Origin: Isobaculum melis | GTDB lineage: Bacteria; Bacillota; Bacilli; Lactobacillales; Carnobacteriaceae | Direction: 5' to 3' | Length of the DNA stretch: 64,000 nt | Assembly (NCBI RefSeq): GCF_900111355.1 | Contig: NZ_FOHA01000010.1 | Location: 43,311 to 107,310 of the forward strand | In this document: in pieces, positions 51,399 through 60,524 of the stretch | Layout: each line of letters begins with the position of its first letter | Position numbering within the stretch: position 1 is the stretch's first letter | Notes under the pieces: model-generated | What the model was told of the DNA's origin: nothing | The model's input: the letters and a program-made list of their open reading frames with translations, nothing else | Database searches by the model: none | Translations under genes and position numbers: made by a program

Positions 51399-52658
51399 GT
51401 GTTCGTTATTAAGAATCAAGCAATCAGTATTTCAGAAGAAAATCGAAACTATTATTATAGAAAATCTTTAAGGATAGTAGTATTTTCTCAGATATTAGGA
51501 GGACTTGGCTTAGCTGCTGGTGTAACGGTCGGTGCACTCATTGCTCAAGATATGTTAGGAACAGACCAATACGCTGGTATTCCTTCCGCTCTGTTTACTT
51601 TAGGATCTGCAGGTGCTGCACTCCTTGTGGGACGTATTTCACAAAACTTCGGTAGACGTCATGGTCTTTCTTTGGGTTTTCTGATTGGTGGTTTAGGTGC
51701 ACTGGGTGTGATTTGGGCAACGACGATTCAAAATATCGTTCTATTGTTTGCTTCACTACTCTTTTATGGTTTTGGCACGGCAACAAATTTACAGGCACGA
51801 TATGCTGGGAGTGATTTAGCTTTACCACAAAAACGAGCTTCGGCGGTTAGCATTGCCATGGTCTCAACAACTATTGGTGCAGTTTTAGGTCCAAATATGA
51901 CAAGTACGATGAGCAAAGTCGCCATAATGTTTCATCTACCACCATTAACTGGCGCTTTTATTTTATCAGCTACAGCTTACCTTTGCGCAAGCCTCGTCTT
52001 ATTTCTTTTCTTAAGACCTGATCCTTTCATACTAGCAAAACAATTGGATAAAATAACAACTTCAAAAAAAGAAATGATTACACCGGAAAAGCAAACCTTA
52101 ATGAAGCAAAATATCATAATTGGGGCCGTCATTATGATTGTTACACAAATAGTGATGTTGGCAATTATGACAATGACACCTATTCATATGCAACATAATG
52201 GTCACGGCATAGGTGCTGTTGGTTTGGTTATTGGAATCCATATTGGTTCTATGTATTTGCCTTCCTTAGTAACAGGAATATTGGTTAGTAAAATTGGGAC
52301 AACCAATATGGGAATTTTATCAGGTTTCACATTGCTCAGCTCTGCAATTATCACTTTAATTTCACCTGGAACTTCTATTATTGGACTGAGCATTGCTTTA
52401 AGTTTATTAGGTATCGGATGGAATTTTGGTTTAATCAGCGGAACAACTATTATTATTAACGCAACACAAATTGATAATCGAGCAAAAGTTCAAGGGACAA
52501 TTGATGTATTTATCGCACTGGGCGGTTCTCTTGGTGGTGTGATGTCAGGTATTATTGTGAATGCTTTTAGTTTTGGAACTTTAGCTCTATTTGGTGCTAT
52601 TATTTCATTATTACTTGTTGTCTACACTTGGATTTTTATGCTTAAACAAAAAATATAA
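51399..52658 (+). CDS. MFS transporter of the ArsR-rhodanese/DsrE operon
   Basis: 419 residues with 12 predicted helices; loop GRISQNFGRRHGLSLGF is an MFS signature. The start codon is uncertain: GTG at 51399 overlaps the GAGAGG ribosome site, and a rare ATT at 51408 has the best spacing, so the true start may be 51399 or 51408. It lies 21 bp after the DsrE gene and likely exports the sulfur-containing or oxyanion compound sensed by the regulator. Confidence 0.85.
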   Translation: MFVIKNQAISISEENRNYYYRKSLRIVVFSQILGGLGLAAGVTVGALIAQDMLGTDQYAGIPSALFTLGSAGAALLVGRISQNFGRRHGLSLGFLIGGLGALGVIWATTIQNIVLLFASLLFYGFGTATNLQARYAGSDLALPQKRASAVSIAMVSTTIGAVLGPNMTSTMSKVAIMFHLPPLTGAFILSATAYLCASLVLFLFLRPDPFILAKQLDKITTSKKEMITPEKQTLMKQNIIIGAVIMIVTQIVMLAIMTMTPIHMQHNGHGIGAVGLVIGIHIGSMYLPSLVTGILVSKIGTTNMGILSGFTLLSSAIITLISPGTSIIGLSIALSLLGIGWNFGLISGTTIIINATQIDNRAKVQGTIDVFIALGGSLGGVMSGIIVNAFSFGTLALFGAIISLLLVVYTWIFMLKQKI

Positions 52659-52966
52659 ACTGAATATCAATAGTAAATTTCCTTTAATACCATATAAAGT
52701 AAAGAACTACTTTCAAAATTAAAATAGGTGCATATTTCTTGTTCCAATATTTTTTCAATTATAACTATTGATTTCATCTTGAGACACTCTCCTTACTAGA
52801 TGCTAAATCCAGACAATATTTTATTTTTATCGGACATCATTTTCAAATAGCTGATTTGCTATAATTTCATTCATGTACGCATTATATTCAGAGTCCTTTT
52901 TTCTCTCCCTACCTGATTGTTAAGAGACATTTTAACAACTATAAACATTCATTTTAAACAACATAA
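52659..52966. other. Convergent intergenic region between the MFS gene and rplS
   Basis: Contains no recognised gene other than the 36-residue frame at 52667-52777 (minus), and ends at the rplS terminator. Confidence 0.4.
52667..52777 (-). CDS. Possible small ORF, 36 residues
   Basis: Minus-strand ATG at 52777 with AAGGAG at an acceptable distance; the frame reads MKSIVIIEKILEQEICTYFN... to TGA. A 14-residue frame ends just upstream, in the same frame. Either a short peptide or a decayed gene; evidence is only the ribosome site. Confidence 0.25.
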   Translation of the reverse strand: MKSIVIIEKILEQEICTYFNFESSSLLYMVLKEIYY

Positions 52967-53009
52967 AAACAGCTCCAACTACTGAATCAATCAATAGTTG
53001 GAGCTGTTT
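52967..53009. terminator. Terminator of rplS
   Basis: Perfect 15-bp arms AAACAGCTCCAACTA (52967-52981) and TAGTTGGAGCTGTTT (52995-53009), ending in T-rich sequence. It also lies at the end of a convergent region. Confidence 0.92.
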
Positions 53010-53023
53010 CTGATAACAAATGC

Positions 53024-53371
53024 TTAACGACGAACCTCTCTAATACGAGCAGCTTTACCGTGTAATGCACGTAAGTAGTACAATTTAGCACGACGAACTT
53101 TACCGAAGCGAACCACTTCAAGTTTAGCTACACGAGGTGTGTGGATTGGGAAAGTACGCTCAACACCAACACCGTTTGAAATTTTACGAACAGTGTAAGT
53201 TTCGCTGATTCCAGCTCCACGACGTTTGATAACAACGCCTTCAAATAACTGAATACGTTCACGAGTACCCTCAACAACGCGAGCGTGTACACGGACAGTA
53301 TCACCAGGGCGGAACGCTGGGATATCAGTTCTTAATTGTTCTTTTGTAATCTCATCAATAATATGACTCAT
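53024..53371 (-). CDS. rplS: 50S ribosomal protein L19
   Basis: 115-residue ribosomal protein at the 30S/50S interface. [53 protein letters not shown] is conserved, as is the C-terminal [18 protein letters not shown]. The ATG at 53371 follows AAGGAG; an upstream frame to 53398 is not part of the protein. In most Firmicutes it directly follows trmD; here a gluconate operon separates the two, and rplS has its own promoter and leader. Confidence 0.97.
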   Translation of the reverse strand: MSHIIDEITKEQLRTDIPAFRPGDTVRVHARVVEGTRERIQLFEGVVIKRRGAGISETYTVRKISNGVGVERTFPIHTPRVAKLEVVRFGKVRRAKLYYLRALHGKAARIREVRR

Positions 53372-53398
53372 TTTCTTTTTTCTCCTTCCAACAAACAC

Positions 53399-53463
53399 TC
53401 TTACACCCTTTCATTACAGGCGCAGCGGAATATCGTTATATCGGTAGTCTTCTACCACATAAA
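53399..53463 (-). promoter_or_regulatory. Probable L19 leader RNA
   Basis: Minus-strand leader between the rplS promoter and start contains TGTGGTAGA...CTACC, GATATTCCGCTGCGCC and a GGTGTAAGAGTG stretch, which resembles the L19 leader that binds ribosomal protein L19 in Firmicutes. This is recalled from memory rather than computed. Confidence 0.6.
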
Positions 53464-53492
53464 ATTTTAACATAATTACTGCTAGCTGTAAA
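53464..53492 (-). promoter_or_regulatory. Promoter of rplS
   Basis: -35 TTTACA (53487-53492), 17-bp spacer, -10 TAAAAT (53464-53469). It gives rplS an independent promoter despite its displacement from trmD. Confidence 0.75.
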
Positions 53493-53519
53493 GGGCTTTT
53501 CCTTGATAACTTTGATGCC

Positions 53520-54869
53520 TTAAACAATTAGATTTAGTGCTAATGCACCGATTAATCCTACAATCGAAATAATCGATTCTAAAACTGTCCAAGTTGCAAA
53601 GGTTTCTTTAATTGATAAATTGAAATATTCTTTAAACATCCAAAAACCTGCATCATTTACATGGGATGCAATTAAGCTACCTGAGCCTGTTGCAATAACC
53701 ATGAGAGCTGGATTGGTTCCTGTTGCTGCCATCAATGGTGCTGCCAAACCTGCTGCTGTTAATGCTGCAACTGTTGCTGACCCTAAACAAACACGAAGCA
53801 CTGCTGCAATGAGCCATCCTAAAATCAAAGGAGATAAATTTGAATGAATAAAGAGGTTTGCCACATAATCACCTACCCCACCATCAATCAGTACTTGCTT
53901 AAAGGCACCGCCTCCACCAATAATTAACAGCATCATTGCAATCTGTTTAATCGATTCCTCAGCAGATTTCATAACTTGTGACATGGTTTGATGACGACGT
54001 ATCCCCATTGTATAGATGGCAAATAATAATGATAATAACATCGCCATTCCTGGTGTCCCAATAAAAGCCACGGATTGATCAAATAGCGAGGATTGCTCTG
54101 TTATTTTTCCACCACTAAGTAACTCATAGCAAGTTGAAATGGCCATTAAAATAACTGGAAATAGTGAAGTCAACGTACTGATTCCAAAACTTGGTGTTTC
54201 CTCTAAAACAAAGTCTTTTTGTTCCCCTAAAGCTTGGATATTTCCTTTACGCTTAAATGCATCTGGGACAATTTTTTGAGCAAATTTCGTATATAAAGGC
54301 CCCGCAATAATGCTGGTTGGAACAGCAATGATAAAACCATATAATAACACCATCCCAATATTTGCATCATAAATACCAGAAATTGCTGTTGGCGCAGGAT
54401 GTGGTGGTAAAAAGCCATGTGTAACAGATAGTGCAGCTGCCATTGGAATCCCTAAATATAAAATAGAAATGCCTAATTCACTTGCAATACTAAAGATAAT
54501 TGGAATTAATAACACTAAGCCAACTTCAAAAAATAAAGCAATCCCAATAATAAATGACGCAACTAGTACCGCAATTTGAATCTTTTTACGTCCAAATTTG
54601 CGAATCAGCGTTGTTGAAATTCGATAAGCTCCTCCAGCATCTGCTACCAACTTCCCTAAAATAGCACCAAAGCCAAAAACTAAGGCTAAATGTCCTAATT
54701 GACCACCAATCCCATTTTCAATGGTTGTAATAATTTGAGTTAATGGCATCCCTAGTCCAATTGCAACCACTATTGAAACAATCACCAAAGAAACAAATGT
54801 ATTGAGCTTTACTTTCATAATCAAGAATAATAAGACTAAAATGCCAAGACCAACAATGAGTAATTCCAT
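53520..54869 (-). CDS. gntP: Gluconate:H+ symporter
   Basis: 449-residue GntP/DsdX-family permease with about 12 to 14 helices: GIGGQLGHLALVFGFGAILGKLVADAGGAYRIST and HGFLPPHPAPTAI (the GntP-type HPAPT motif) are present. Imports gluconate with protons. It is last of the gntZ-gntK-gntP operon. GGGGGTAAG precedes the ATG. Confidence 0.92.
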   Translation of the reverse strand: MELLIVGLGILVLLFLIMKVKLNTFVSLVIVSIVVAIGLGMPLTQIITTIENGIGGQLGHLALVFGFGAILGKLVADAGGAYRISTTLIRKFGRKKIQIAVLVASFIIGIALFFEVGLVLLIPIIFSIASELGISILYLGIPMAAALSVTHGFLPPHPAPTAISGIYDANIGMVLLYGFIIAVPTSIIAGPLYTKFAQKIVPDAFKRKGNIQALGEQKDFVLEETPSFGISTLTSLFPVILMAISTCYELLSGGKITEQSSLFDQSVAFIGTPGMAMLLSLLFAIYTMGIRRHQTMSQVMKSAEESIKQIAMMLLIIGGGGAFKQVLIDGGVGDYVANLFIHSNLSPLILGWLIAAVLRVCLGSATVAALTAAGLAAPLMAATGTNPALMVIATGSGSLIASHVNDAGFWMFKEYFNLSIKETFATWTVLESIISIVGLIGALALNLIV

Positions 54870-54895
54870 CCTATCTTACCCCCTAATGCTTTATT

Positions 54896-56434
54896 TTACT
54901 GAACATATTTCCTTTGAAAATCTGAAATCGCTTGAAATTCTTGTTGTAATAATCTTGTAGTTCGAATAAAAATCGGTAATAATTCACGATAAACTGGAAA
55001 ATGTGCTTCATTTGGAATATGCTGGTTCGTCACACCGATCATTTTTGACACTTCATCAATGCTCTGAATGAAGCCTAAGCTTTCCATACCAATAACAGCA
55101 GCTCCTAAACAAGAGCTTTCATAGCTTTCGGGAATAGAAACTTCTTGTTCAAAAATATCAGCCAATAATTGACGCCATAATGCTGAACGAGCAAATCCAC
55201 CTGTTGCATGAATTCTTTTTGGTCTATCTACTAATTCTTCTAAAATCAATAACACTGAGTAGAGATTAAAGACAATCCCTTCCAAGGATGCGCGAACCAT
55301 ATGCGCTCTAGTATGTCTTGTGGTTAAACCAATATAGGAGCCTTTCGCATTTGCATCCCAAAGAGGTGCTCTTTCTCCACCTAAAAATGGATGAAAAATT
55401 AAGCCTTCTGATCCTGCTGGTATTTTCTCTGCAATTTGTGTCAGAATCTCATAGCTATCAACCTTCATTTGCTCAGCAGTTATTTTCTCTGGGGCAAAAA
55501 GCTGATCTCTCACCCAGCGGAAAACAATTCCTCCATTATTTACTGGACCACCAATGACCCATTTGTTTTCAGCTAAAGCGTAACAAAATGTTCTTCCTTT
55601 AGCATCTGTCACTGGCTTATCAGCTACCATTCTGACAGCACCACTTGTGCCAATTGTAATCGCTAGCGTCTCTCCATCAATCGCATTTACCCCAAGATTA
55701 GACAAGCAACCATCACTTGCCCCAACGATAAAAGGGACATCAATAGGTAAATCCATTACTTCTGCATAAGATTCATTTAAACCAATTACTTGTTCACTAG
55801 TTGGTACCAATTCAGAGAGTTGTTCCTTTGTAATCTCTAATAAATCTAAGACTTCTTGATCCCAATCTAATTGATGAATATTAAATAAGCCTGTTGCCGA
55901 TGCAATTGAAATATCGACTTTAAATTGATGAAATAACTTATAAAAAATATATTCTTTAATCCCAATAAAATGTGCTGTTTTCTGATAGAGTTCAGGTTTT
56001 TCCTCTTTTAACCAAAGCATTTTATTTAATGGTGACATAGGATGAATTGGTGTCCCTGTTCGATGATAAATGGCAAGTCCTTGCTCACTTTCTTTAAGAC
56101 GCTCTGCTTGATGATACGCACGATTATCGGCCCAAGTAATGCATCTAGTTAATAAGTGATTGTCTTGATCTAATAAAATTAAGCTATGCATGGCACTTGA
56201 AAAAGAAATGCCTGCAATTTTTTTAGCATCTGCGCCACTTTTTCGGATGACTTGGGTCAATACATCAATCACTGCTTCAAATATTTCATCTGGATCTTGC
56301 TCTGCCATATCGGGTATCTCTTGATAAAGAGGATACTCTTGATTTGCATAGCCTTTTACCTGACCCTTTGGATCATAAAGAACTGCTTTTGTACTGGTTG
56401 TTCCGATATCTACACCAATGACATATTTTTCCAT
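54896..56434 (-). CDS. gntK: Gluconokinase, FGGY family
   Basis: 512-residue sugar kinase: MEKYVIGVDIGTTSTKAVLYD at the N-terminus, SGAVRMVADKPV and HATGGFARSALWRQLLADIF near the C-terminus. It phosphorylates gluconate to 6-phosphogluconate, in keeping with the neighbouring permease and dehydrogenase. 13 bp from the dehydrogenase gene. Confidence 0.92.
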   Translation of the reverse strand: MEKYVIGVDIGTTSTKAVLYDPKGQVKGYANQEYPLYQEIPDMAEQDPDEIFEAVIDVLTQVIRKSGADAKKIAGISFSSAMHSLILLDQDNHLLTRCITWADNRAYHQAERLKESEQGLAIYHRTGTPIHPMSPLNKMLWLKEEKPELYQKTAHFIGIKEYIFYKLFHQFKVDISIASATGLFNIHQLDWDQEVLDLLEITKEQLSELVPTSEQVIGLNESYAEVMDLPIDVPFIVGASDGCLSNLGVNAIDGETLAITIGTSGAVRMVADKPVTDAKGRTFCYALAENKWVIGGPVNNGGIVFRWVRDQLFAPEKITAEQMKVDSYEILTQIAEKIPAGSEGLIFHPFLGGERAPLWDANAKGSYIGLTTRHTRAHMVRASLEGIVFNLYSVLLILEELVDRPKRIHATGGFARSALWRQLLADIFEQEVSIPESYESSCLGAAVIGMESLGFIQSIDEVSKMIGVTNQHIPNEAHFPVYRELLPIFIRTTRLLQQEFQAISDFQRKYVQ

Positions 56435-56447
56435 TATTTTTTCACCT

Positions 56448-57344
56448 CTATTTTTTCGTTACCTCATGTCCGCCAAATTCATTTCGTAAAGCTGCAACGA
56501 CTTTGCCACTAAAAGTATCAGGGTACAGTGAGCGATAACGCATCATTAATGACATGGTAATAATCGGCGTTGGAATTTGTAAATCTAAGGCTTCTTCAAC
56601 GGTCCATTTCCCCTCACCCGAAGATTGCATGACACCTTGAATCCCTTCCAACTTCTCATCCTTTGCAAAAGCTGATTCAGTCAGCTCCATTAGCCATGAA
56701 CGAATCACAGAACCATTGTTCCAAACTTTTGCTACTTTTTCATAATTAAAATCAAAAGGTCCATGCTCTAATACATCAAAGCCTTCAGCAATGGCCTGCA
56801 TCATGCCATATTCAATCCCATTGTGAACCATTTTTAAATAATGTCCACTGCCTAAATCTCCTGCATAAAGATAGCCGTCCTTGACAGCGATTTTCTCAAA
56901 AATAGGTTCAATCCTTTGAAAGACCACTTCATTTCCGCCAATCATAAAACAAGCACCAGTTCTTGCGCCGTCTGTTCCCCCAGAAGTTCCCACATCAAAA
57001 AAATGAATGCCTTTTTCAGCCATTTGAGTCCCTCGTACAATTGAATCTTTATACTTTGAATTGCCTCCATCAATAAATAAATCATCTGCCTCAAGCAAGG
57101 TGAACAGCTCTTGAAAAACAGCTTCTGTTGCTTCACCACTTGGCACCATAGACCAGATAATTCTTGGCTTTGGTAAATTAGCTAACATTTCTTGAAAAGT
57201 CTCTACATAAGAAACCCTTGAATGTTTCTCCTTTAGTGATTCAGTTAAATACGGATCATAACCTGTAATATCAATTCCCGCATCTAAACAGTTTTCTGCT
57301 AAATTCATCCCCATTTTTCCTAATCCAATAATACCAATATGCAT
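56448..57344 (-). CDS. gnd: 6-phosphogluconate dehydrogenase, decarboxylating (short form)
   Basis: 298 residues, the short YqeC/GntZ form. NADP loop GLGKMGMN at residues 7-14, DVGTSGGTDGARTGACFMIGGN, and the catalytic lysine/histidine block HYLKMVHNGIEYGMMQAIAEG. It converts 6-phosphogluconate to ribulose-5-phosphate and CO2. It is first in the operon, immediately behind a cre-containing promoter. GAGGGAGTGG precedes the ATG. Confidence 0.92.
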   Translation of the reverse strand: MHIGIIGLGKMGMNLAENCLDAGIDITGYDPYLTESLKEKHSRVSYVETFQEMLANLPKPRIIWSMVPSGEATEAVFQELFTLLEADDLFIDGGNSKYKDSIVRGTQMAEKGIHFFDVGTSGGTDGARTGACFMIGGNEVVFQRIEPIFEKIAVKDGYLYAGDLGSGHYLKMVHNGIEYGMMQAIAEGFDVLEHGPFDFNYEKVAKVWNNGSVIRSWLMELTESAFAKDEKLEGIQGVMQSSGEGKWTVEEALDLQIPTPIITMSLMMRYRSLYPDTFSGKVVAALRNEFGGHEVTKK

Positions 57345-57373
57345 CTAACCACTCCCTCTTCTTTTTAAGACGT

Positions 57374-57386
57374 CATACGTCGTATG
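57374..57386. promoter_or_regulatory. Candidate GntR operator
   Basis: CATACGTCGTATG is a 13-bp palindrome between the operon promoter and the first start codon. Its position suits repression by the GntR protein encoded 140 bp upstream. Confidence 0.65.
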
Positions 57387-57395
57387 TCTAAACAA

Positions 57396-57424
57396 ATGAT
57401 AACGCTTTCCATTAGTGATGTCAA
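57396..57424 (-). promoter_or_regulatory. Gluconate operon promoter with embedded cre
   Basis: -35 TTGACA (57419-57424), 17-bp spacer, -10 TATCAT (57396-57401). A cre-like TGGAAAGCGTTATCA (57397-57411) covers the spacer and -10, predicting CcpA repression by glucose. Confidence 0.8.
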
Positions 57425-57463
57425 TCATTTTATAAAAGAGAATAGGAATTTTATAAGCAAATA

Positions 57464-57502
57464 AAAATAGAACCTAAAAGGATAGCCTTTTAGATTCTAT
57501 TT
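57464..57502. terminator. Terminator of gntR
   Basis: Arms around CTAAAAGG/CCTTTTAG with AAAATAGA/TTCTATTTT extensions (57464-57502). Confidence 0.75.
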
Positions 57503-57527
57503 TTAGTAGTTTATGAATAGCTAATTG

Positions 57528-58211
57528 TTATAATTTTAATTCTTTTTTATTAAAGCCTAGATGTCTTTCCATGGCTTCTTTAGCTAGCTTCTCATCTTTA
57601 TTTTTGATCGCTTCTACAATTTCACGATGTGTTTCAATTGTTTCCTCTTTTAAGCGACGATTGGTTAAATTAATAAATAAAGAAATCGCTGTTTGAATAA
57701 TTGGAATCAAACTTGGAACCACAACATTCTTACTCGCTTTAGCAATTAAAGAATGTAATTCAATATCCTTACTTTCATGGTTTTTATTTTGATAAATCAG
57801 CTCTTCAATTTCATGACAAATAGACACCATTTCTTGAACCTCTTCCTCGGTTGCATGACGCGCAGCTAATTGACAAATTTCAGGTTCAATCATCATACGA
57901 ACTGCCATTAAATCATGACTTAATCTCTGTTTATCCTCAATAAAATTGAGCCCTAATGGATCCTCTGTTAAGCCTGGTGTTTCAGAAACAAAAGTGCCTT
58001 TACCTCTTTGAATCCTTACAATATTACGCGCTGCTAATAATTTAATCGCTTCACGAATCGTGCCACGACCAACATTCAGCTCTGCTGCTAAATCAAACTC
58101 ATTTGGTAATTGTTCACCAATTTTAAAAATTTGATTTTGAATCATCAACTCGATTTTATTAGCTACTTGCTGAGCGAGTGATTGTCCACCTCTTTGGTTA
58201 TTTTGTAGCAT
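57528..58211 (-). CDS. gntR: GntR-family repressor (FadR subfamily)
   Basis: 227 residues: winged helix (about 15-80; GEQLPNEFDLAAELNVGRGTIREAIKLLAARNIVRIQRGKGTFV) and an all-helical FCD effector domain (about 95-225). It likely binds gluconate and derepresses gnd-gntK-gntP. The start is ATG at 58211, with GAGGTG upstream (GTG at 58220 is possible). It ends at its own terminator. Confidence 0.9.
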   Translation of the reverse strand: MLQNNQRGGQSLAQQVANKIELMIQNQIFKIGEQLPNEFDLAAELNVGRGTIREAIKLLAARNIVRIQRGKGTFVSETPGLTEDPLGLNFIEDKQRLSHDLMAVRMMIEPEICQLAARHATEEEVQEMVSICHEIEELIYQNKNHESKDIELHSLIAKASKNVVVPSLIPIIQTAISLFINLTNRRLKEETIETHREIVEAIKNKDEKLAKEAMERHLGFNKKELKL

Positions 58212-58322
58212 TTTATTCACCTCAAATACATTGCTTTCCTATTCATTGTAAGCAACTTTCGCTAATGAAGCAACTCCGACTATTTTTACTAAACTTTATC
58301 CCTTTTATTCATCCTATTGTAC

Positions 58323-58790
58323 TTATTTTTCCATTTCAAAATCTAAAAATTCTTGATAACGCAAATCAAGCACCTTTTTTACTTTTTGATAATTTTCATC
58401 GGAATAAATAACGCCATAAGCCGACGCTTCAATACCTTCCAGATAGTTTAGATCTAATTCTCCATAATCTTTTAAATAAAAAGCATACTTTTCAGCAAAA
58501 GGCGTTTCAGCCTCATAATATTGATTTGCAAAATTCATACCAGCAGTATTAAAATCTTCTTCAAGTAACACACCATCATTAAATTCAAATAATAAATCAA
58601 GCGCACTATATTTTCCGTTTTTAACTAATTCGACTTCTTCCAACATGTCTTCCAGTAAATCTTCACCAGCAAATCCCTGTTCTAGCATCCAACGGTAAAA
58701 GAAGGCAATATGCACACCGCCTTGTTCAATGTCAATTTCTTTTGGGAAATCTTCAGCATCAAAATGCCATTTAGCCTTATCATAAGCCAT
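58323..58790 (-). CDS. Hypothetical acidic protein, DUF7832-like
   Basis: 155-residue, very acidic soluble protein: MAYDKAKWHFDAEDFPKEIDIEQGGVHIAFFYRWMLEQGFAGEDLL. It resembles a small conserved family of unknown function found in Firmicutes (DUF7832-type). AAGGATG precedes the ATG. It lies between gntR and trmD and belongs to the inserted block. Confidence 0.75.
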   Translation of the reverse strand: MAYDKAKWHFDAEDFPKEIDIEQGGVHIAFFYRWMLEQGFAGEDLLEDMLEEVELVKNGKYSALDLLFEFNDGVLLEEDFNTAGMNFANQYYEAETPFAEKYAFYLKDYGELDLNYLEGIEASAYGVIYSDENYQKVKKVLDLRYQEFLDFEMEK

Positions 58791-58871
58791 ATAAATTCAT
58801 CCTTTCTTCAATCATAAAATCTATGTATCTTATATTTATCATATCAATATTCTTGCTCTGAAACAATAAAA

Positions 58872-58902
58872 AAGCTGTGGAAGACATTTATTCCGACAGC
58901 TT
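58872..58902 (-). terminator. Terminator below trmD
   Basis: Minus strand AAGCTGT/ACAGCTT arms (58872-58878 with 58896-58902) plus GGAA/TTCC internal pairs, followed by T. It closes the rimM-trmD unit before rplS, explaining why rplS needs its own promoter. Confidence 0.75.
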
Positions 58903-58912
58903 CAATATCACA

Positions 58913-59638
58913 TTATTTCATTTCATCCAACCATTTCTGTTGTTGCTCTGTTAACTCAATTTTCTCCAGCATATCTGGTCTACGCTCTAAGGTCCTTCTT
59001 AAAGACTCTTTTTGCTGCCACTCATCGATTAGTTTATGATTTCCATTCGTTAGTACCTCAGGAACCTTCATGCCCCTAAAATCGGCAGGACGTGTGTATT
59101 GAGGATGCTCCAATAAACCAGTCGAATGAGAATCGGTTTGGGCAGATAATTGATTTCCTAAAACATCTGGTAACAAACGAACAGTTGCATCAATCATCAC
59201 CATGGCACCTAATTCGCCGCCTGTTAACACATAATCCCCTAAAGAAATTTCATCAGTCACTAAACTACGAATGCGTTCATCATAGCCTTCATAATGGCCA
59301 CAAATAAATACTAAATGCTCTTCCTGTGACAATTCCTCAGCAACACTTTGATTAAATGGCTTCCCAGCAGGATCAAGCAAAATCACCCGCTTCTTGGTTT
59401 CAGGGGTCGCTGCATTAATCTCAGCAATCCCATCAAAAATGGGCTGTGCCATTAACAGCATTCCTGCTCCTCCGCCATAAGGATAATCATCCACATTTTG
59501 ATGCTTATTATCAGAAAAATCGCGAAAATTATGCACATTAATTTGTAGCAGCTCTTTTTCAACCGCTTTGCCTAAAATCGACTCAGTTAATGGACCCTCA
59601 AACATTCTAGGAAATAAGGTTAAAACATCCATTCTCAT
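58913..59638 (-). CDS. trmD: tRNA (guanine37-N1)-methyltransferase
   Basis: 241-residue SPOUT methyltransferase with a deep trefoil knot: [51 protein letters not shown] and [15 protein letters not shown]. It methylates G37 of tRNAs to prevent frameshifting. The ATG overlaps the rimM TAA by one base (TAATG). Confidence 0.96.
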   Translation of the reverse strand: MRMDVLTLFPRMFEGPLTESILGKAVEKELLQINVHNFRDFSDNKHQNVDDYPYGGGAGMLLMAQPIFDGIAEINAATPETKKRVILLDPAGKPFNQSVAEELSQEEHLVFICGHYEGYDERIRSLVTDEISLGDYVLTGGELGAMVMIDATVRLLPDVLGNQLSAQTDSHSTGLLEHPQYTRPADFRGMKVPEVLTNGNHKLIDEWQQKESLRRTLERRPDMLEKIELTEQQQKWLDEMK

Positions 59639-60153
59639 TAGTCAATCAATCCTTCCAATAAATGAATCGTCACCATTTGATGCTCAAGATCGACTTTTTT
59701 CACAACTGGCTCAATATAAGGAATCAATAAATCCTTTTGCTTAGGACGTTGAATCACCCAAACATCATTTGCACCAGGAGACAAGACCTCTTTAATCTTC
59801 CCAAGTAACTCCCCATCCTCAGATTGAACAGACAAACCAACAATCTCATGTAAATAAAATTCATTTTCTGGCAAATCTTGTAATTGATCTGCAGTTATTT
59901 TTAAAATACCCTCTCTAAATTTCTCTACATCATTGATTGAAGACATTCCTTCAAAAGAAAGAATATCAAAATTTTTGTGTTTACGATGGCTAGCAACAAT
60001 TAACTCAATGGGTGCTTTACCTTCTTGAATTAATAACAAACTCGCCCCTTTTTTATAGCGTTCATCAGGAAAGTCTGTCCGAGAAATGACACGTACCTCT
60101 CCTTTTAACCCTTGTGTATTGACAATTTTACCTACATTATATAATTCGCTCAC
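59638..60153 (-). CDS. rimM: 16S rRNA processing protein RimM
   Basis: 171-residue assembly factor for the 30S head, acting with ribosomal protein S19. N-terminal RimM barrel [23 protein letters not shown], and a PRC barrel domain at the C-terminus ([10 protein letters not shown]...). The start is GTG at 60153, with GAGGG 6 nt upstream. It is coupled to trmD. Confidence 0.95.
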   Translation of the reverse strand: MSELYNVGKIVNTQGLKGEVRVISRTDFPDERYKKGASLLLIQEGKAPIELIVASHRKHKNFDILSFEGMSSINDVEKFREGILKITADQLQDLPENEFYLHEIVGLSVQSEDGELLGKIKEVLSPGANDVWVIQRPKQKDLLIPYIEPVVKKVDLEHQMVTIHLLEGLID

Positions 60154-60213
60154 AATCAACCCTCATTTTCCATTAGTTTTCCTGTCTATGATTGTATCAT
60201 AATAAACAAAAAA

Positions 60214-60253
60214 ATAGTATCAGCACTTACAGTAAAGTAGGCACTGATACTAT
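60214..60253 (-). terminator. Terminator of the rpsP-khpA unit
   Basis: Minus strand ATAGTATCAG...CTGATACTAT arms with additional GC pairs and a T run toward 60206, just past the KH gene. Confidence 0.75.
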
Positions 60254-60267
60254 CAATTTATGGATTG

Positions 60268-60507
60268 TTACTCTACAATATTCAAACGTACTTTCTTAGG
60301 TCCGTTAACACGAACACTATAAACGATTGTACGAATGGCTTTTGCAACACGGCCTTGTTTCCCAATTACACGCCCAATATCATCTGTATGGACTGTTAAT
60401 TGATACTCAAGGTAATCATTTGATTCCTCAATTTCAATCTTCAAACTTTCCGGATGATTGACAAGAGGACGAACAATGGTAAGAATTAATTCTTTGATTT
60501 CAGCCAT
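60268..60507 (-). CDS. khpA: KH-domain RNA-binding protein KhpA
   Basis: 79-residue KH domain protein: NDYLEYQLTVHTDDIGRVIGKQGRVAKAIRTIVYSV with GRVIGKQG as the GxxG loop. It pairs with KhpB (Jag) to control cell division and elongation in Gram-positives. It is 18 bp from rpsP, in the usual rpsP-khpA order. Confidence 0.93.
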   Translation of the reverse strand: MAEIKELILTIVRPLVNHPESLKIEIEESNDYLEYQLTVHTDDIGRVIGKQGRVAKAIRTIVYSVRVNGPKKVRLNIVE

Positions 60508-60524
60508 TAGATAACATCCTTTTT

